Under the pieces are notes generated by a model, which did no database searches, was not told the DNA's origin, and saw only the letters and a program-made list of their open reading frames with translations. 64,000 nt of DNA, from positions 1 through 64,000 of the forward strand of contig NZ_VNJK01000008.1 in the NCBI RefSeq assembly GCF_007786455.1, in the 5' to 3' direction. The translations under genes and the position numbers were made by a program. This stretch comes from Paenibacillus agilis. Lineage in GTDB: Bacteria; Bacillota; Bacilli; Paenibacillales; Paenibacillaceae. Shown here piece after piece: positions 63,290 through 64,000 of the stretch (positions are counted from its first letter, which is position 1; the number at the start of each line of letters is the position of its first letter).

Positions 63290-64000
63290 CTAACGAATTT
63301 GGAGCTGTACCTGCTCTTCCGATAAGTACTGAGACGTCATGTGCGCTGTTGGAAGTACGATCTTAACAATCGTACCTACGTGCTCTTCACTGGTAATCTC
63401 CATCGTTCCACGATGATTATAAATAATTCGTTGTGAAACCATTAGGCCTAGCCCTGTTCCTTTTTCTTTGTTCGTAAAGAAAGGATCTCCCAGACGCCCT
63501 AGATGCTCCGGTGGAATGCCTACCCCGAAGTCCTGAATGCTAATTCGAACGTAATCCTCATTAAGCTTTTCAAGCCTTATGACCATATTGCCGCCTGTAG
63601 GCATCGCTTCTATACCATTTTTGATTACATTGATAAATACTTGCTTCAATTGATTTTCCTCGCATAGCACTAACGGTACGTCATCAAAATGCGTAGTGAA
63701 CTCAATATTATGCAAATGAGCCTGACTATCCAGTAAAGATTGAACTTCACTTAGAATGACGCGAAGATCCTGTTCCATAAAGCGTACAGCTTGTGGTTTG
63801 GATAGTATTAAAAATTCACTGACAATTAAATTAATCCGATCCAGCTCAGATAGCATCATATCCGTATGATATTCATTCATTTTGTGTGTCTGCTGTTGAA
63901 GCTGCAAAAATCCCTTCAACGTGGTAAGCGGATTACGAATCTCGTGAGCTACCCCTGCAGCAAGCTGACCTACCGTCGTCAACTTTTCAGAGCGCCGCAG
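63290..64000 (-). CDS. Sensor histidine kinase, C-terminal part (cut by the window edge)
   Basis: At least 236 residues of a histidine kinase; the N-terminus lies beyond 64000 and the frame remains open to the edge. The HisKA motif AHEIRNPLTTLKGFLQ and the HATPase_c boxes (KNGIEAM, DFGVGI, FFTNK, GTGLGL) are complete. It resembles the PAS kinase at 3971-5107 (HEIRNPLTSIKGFLQ) and the B. subtilis sporulation kinases. No response regulator lies nearby in the window, consistent with an orphan Spo0F-directed kinase. Confidence 0.88.
   Translation of the reverse strand: MRRSEKLTTVGQLAAGVAHEIRNPLTTLKGFLQLQQQTHKMNEYHTDMMLSELDRINLIVSEFLILSKPQAVRFMEQDLRVILSEVQSLLDSQAHLHNIEFTTHFDDVPLVLCEENQLKQVFINVIKNGIEAMPTGGNMVIRLEKLNEDYVRISIQDFGVGIPPEHLGRLGDPFFTNKEKGTGLGLMVSQRIIYNHRGTMEITSEEHVGTIVKIVLPTAHMTSQYLSEEQVQLQIR

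Overview
The window looks like chromosomal DNA from a low-to-mid GC, endospore-forming, motile Firmicute of the Paenibacillus type. The grounds are gene orders shared with Bacillus subtilis (dnaX-yaaK-recR-yaaL-bofA followed by an rRNA operon; rpoE-pyrG-spo0F-fbaA-murZ-rho-rpmE; ywiB-argS; pbpG/ywhD/speE/speB), sporulation genes, a Bacillus-type long SRP RNA, and abundant secreted and sensory proteins. No tRNA, IS element, prophage or CRISPR array was seen.

Layout. Positions 1-294 (minus strand) are the promoter and leader of an rRNA operon whose 16S gene must lie just left of the window. Positions 295-5107 hold bofA, yaaL, recR, yaaK, dnaX and a PAS histidine kinase, followed at 5305-5580 by the SRP RNA, all on the minus strand. 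Positions 5711-7275 hold an AraC regulator coupled to a membrane protein. Positions 7418-16559 (minus) are a housekeeping and sporulation block: rpmE, a radical SAM protein, rho, murA-type murZ, fbaA, spo0F, pyrG (with a likely CTP-responsive attenuator) and rpoE. At 16957 lies a plus-strand intracellular-type subtilase. Positions 18202-28687 (minus) hold an M1 metallopeptidase, the CstA carbon-starvation/pyruvate transporter, an ECF transporter (T, fused A-A', S) and a LytS/LytT two-component pair. argS and ywiB follow.

The second half is more accessory. It has a copper-amine-oxidase-stalk protein with an S41 protease, an orphan 138-residue protein, speB-speE, a secreted protein, pbpG with a sigma-G-like promoter, a divergent MMPL exporter/TetR pair bracketed by a 28-bp direct repeat of the pbpG 3' end, ywhD, and a second M1 peptidase with a membrane partner. 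A c-di-AMP (ydaO) riboswitch then controls an NlpC/P60 hydrolase. After it come a photolyase, a small secreted protein, a chitin-active LPMO (AA10-Fn3-Fn3-CBM5), an acyl-CoA synthetase, a chemoreceptor, a proline dehydrogenase with a divergent MocR regulator, DedA, a mercaptopyruvate-type sulfurtransferase and motAB behind a sigma-D-like promoter. A PAS/HisKA-type kinase is cut by the right edge.

Functional themes are sporulation control (Spo0F with two orphan kinases of the phosphorelay-input type, BofA, PbpG), cell-wall growth and turnover (MurZ, PbpG, NlpC/P60), nutrient sensing (LytST/CstA, proline catabolism) and motility (MotAB, MCP). Observations most worth following up are the repeat-flanked exporter cassette, 21-bp phased repeats upstream of cstA, two orphan terminators that may end unannotated small RNAs, the pyrG leader, and a radical SAM protein lodged between rho and rpmE.
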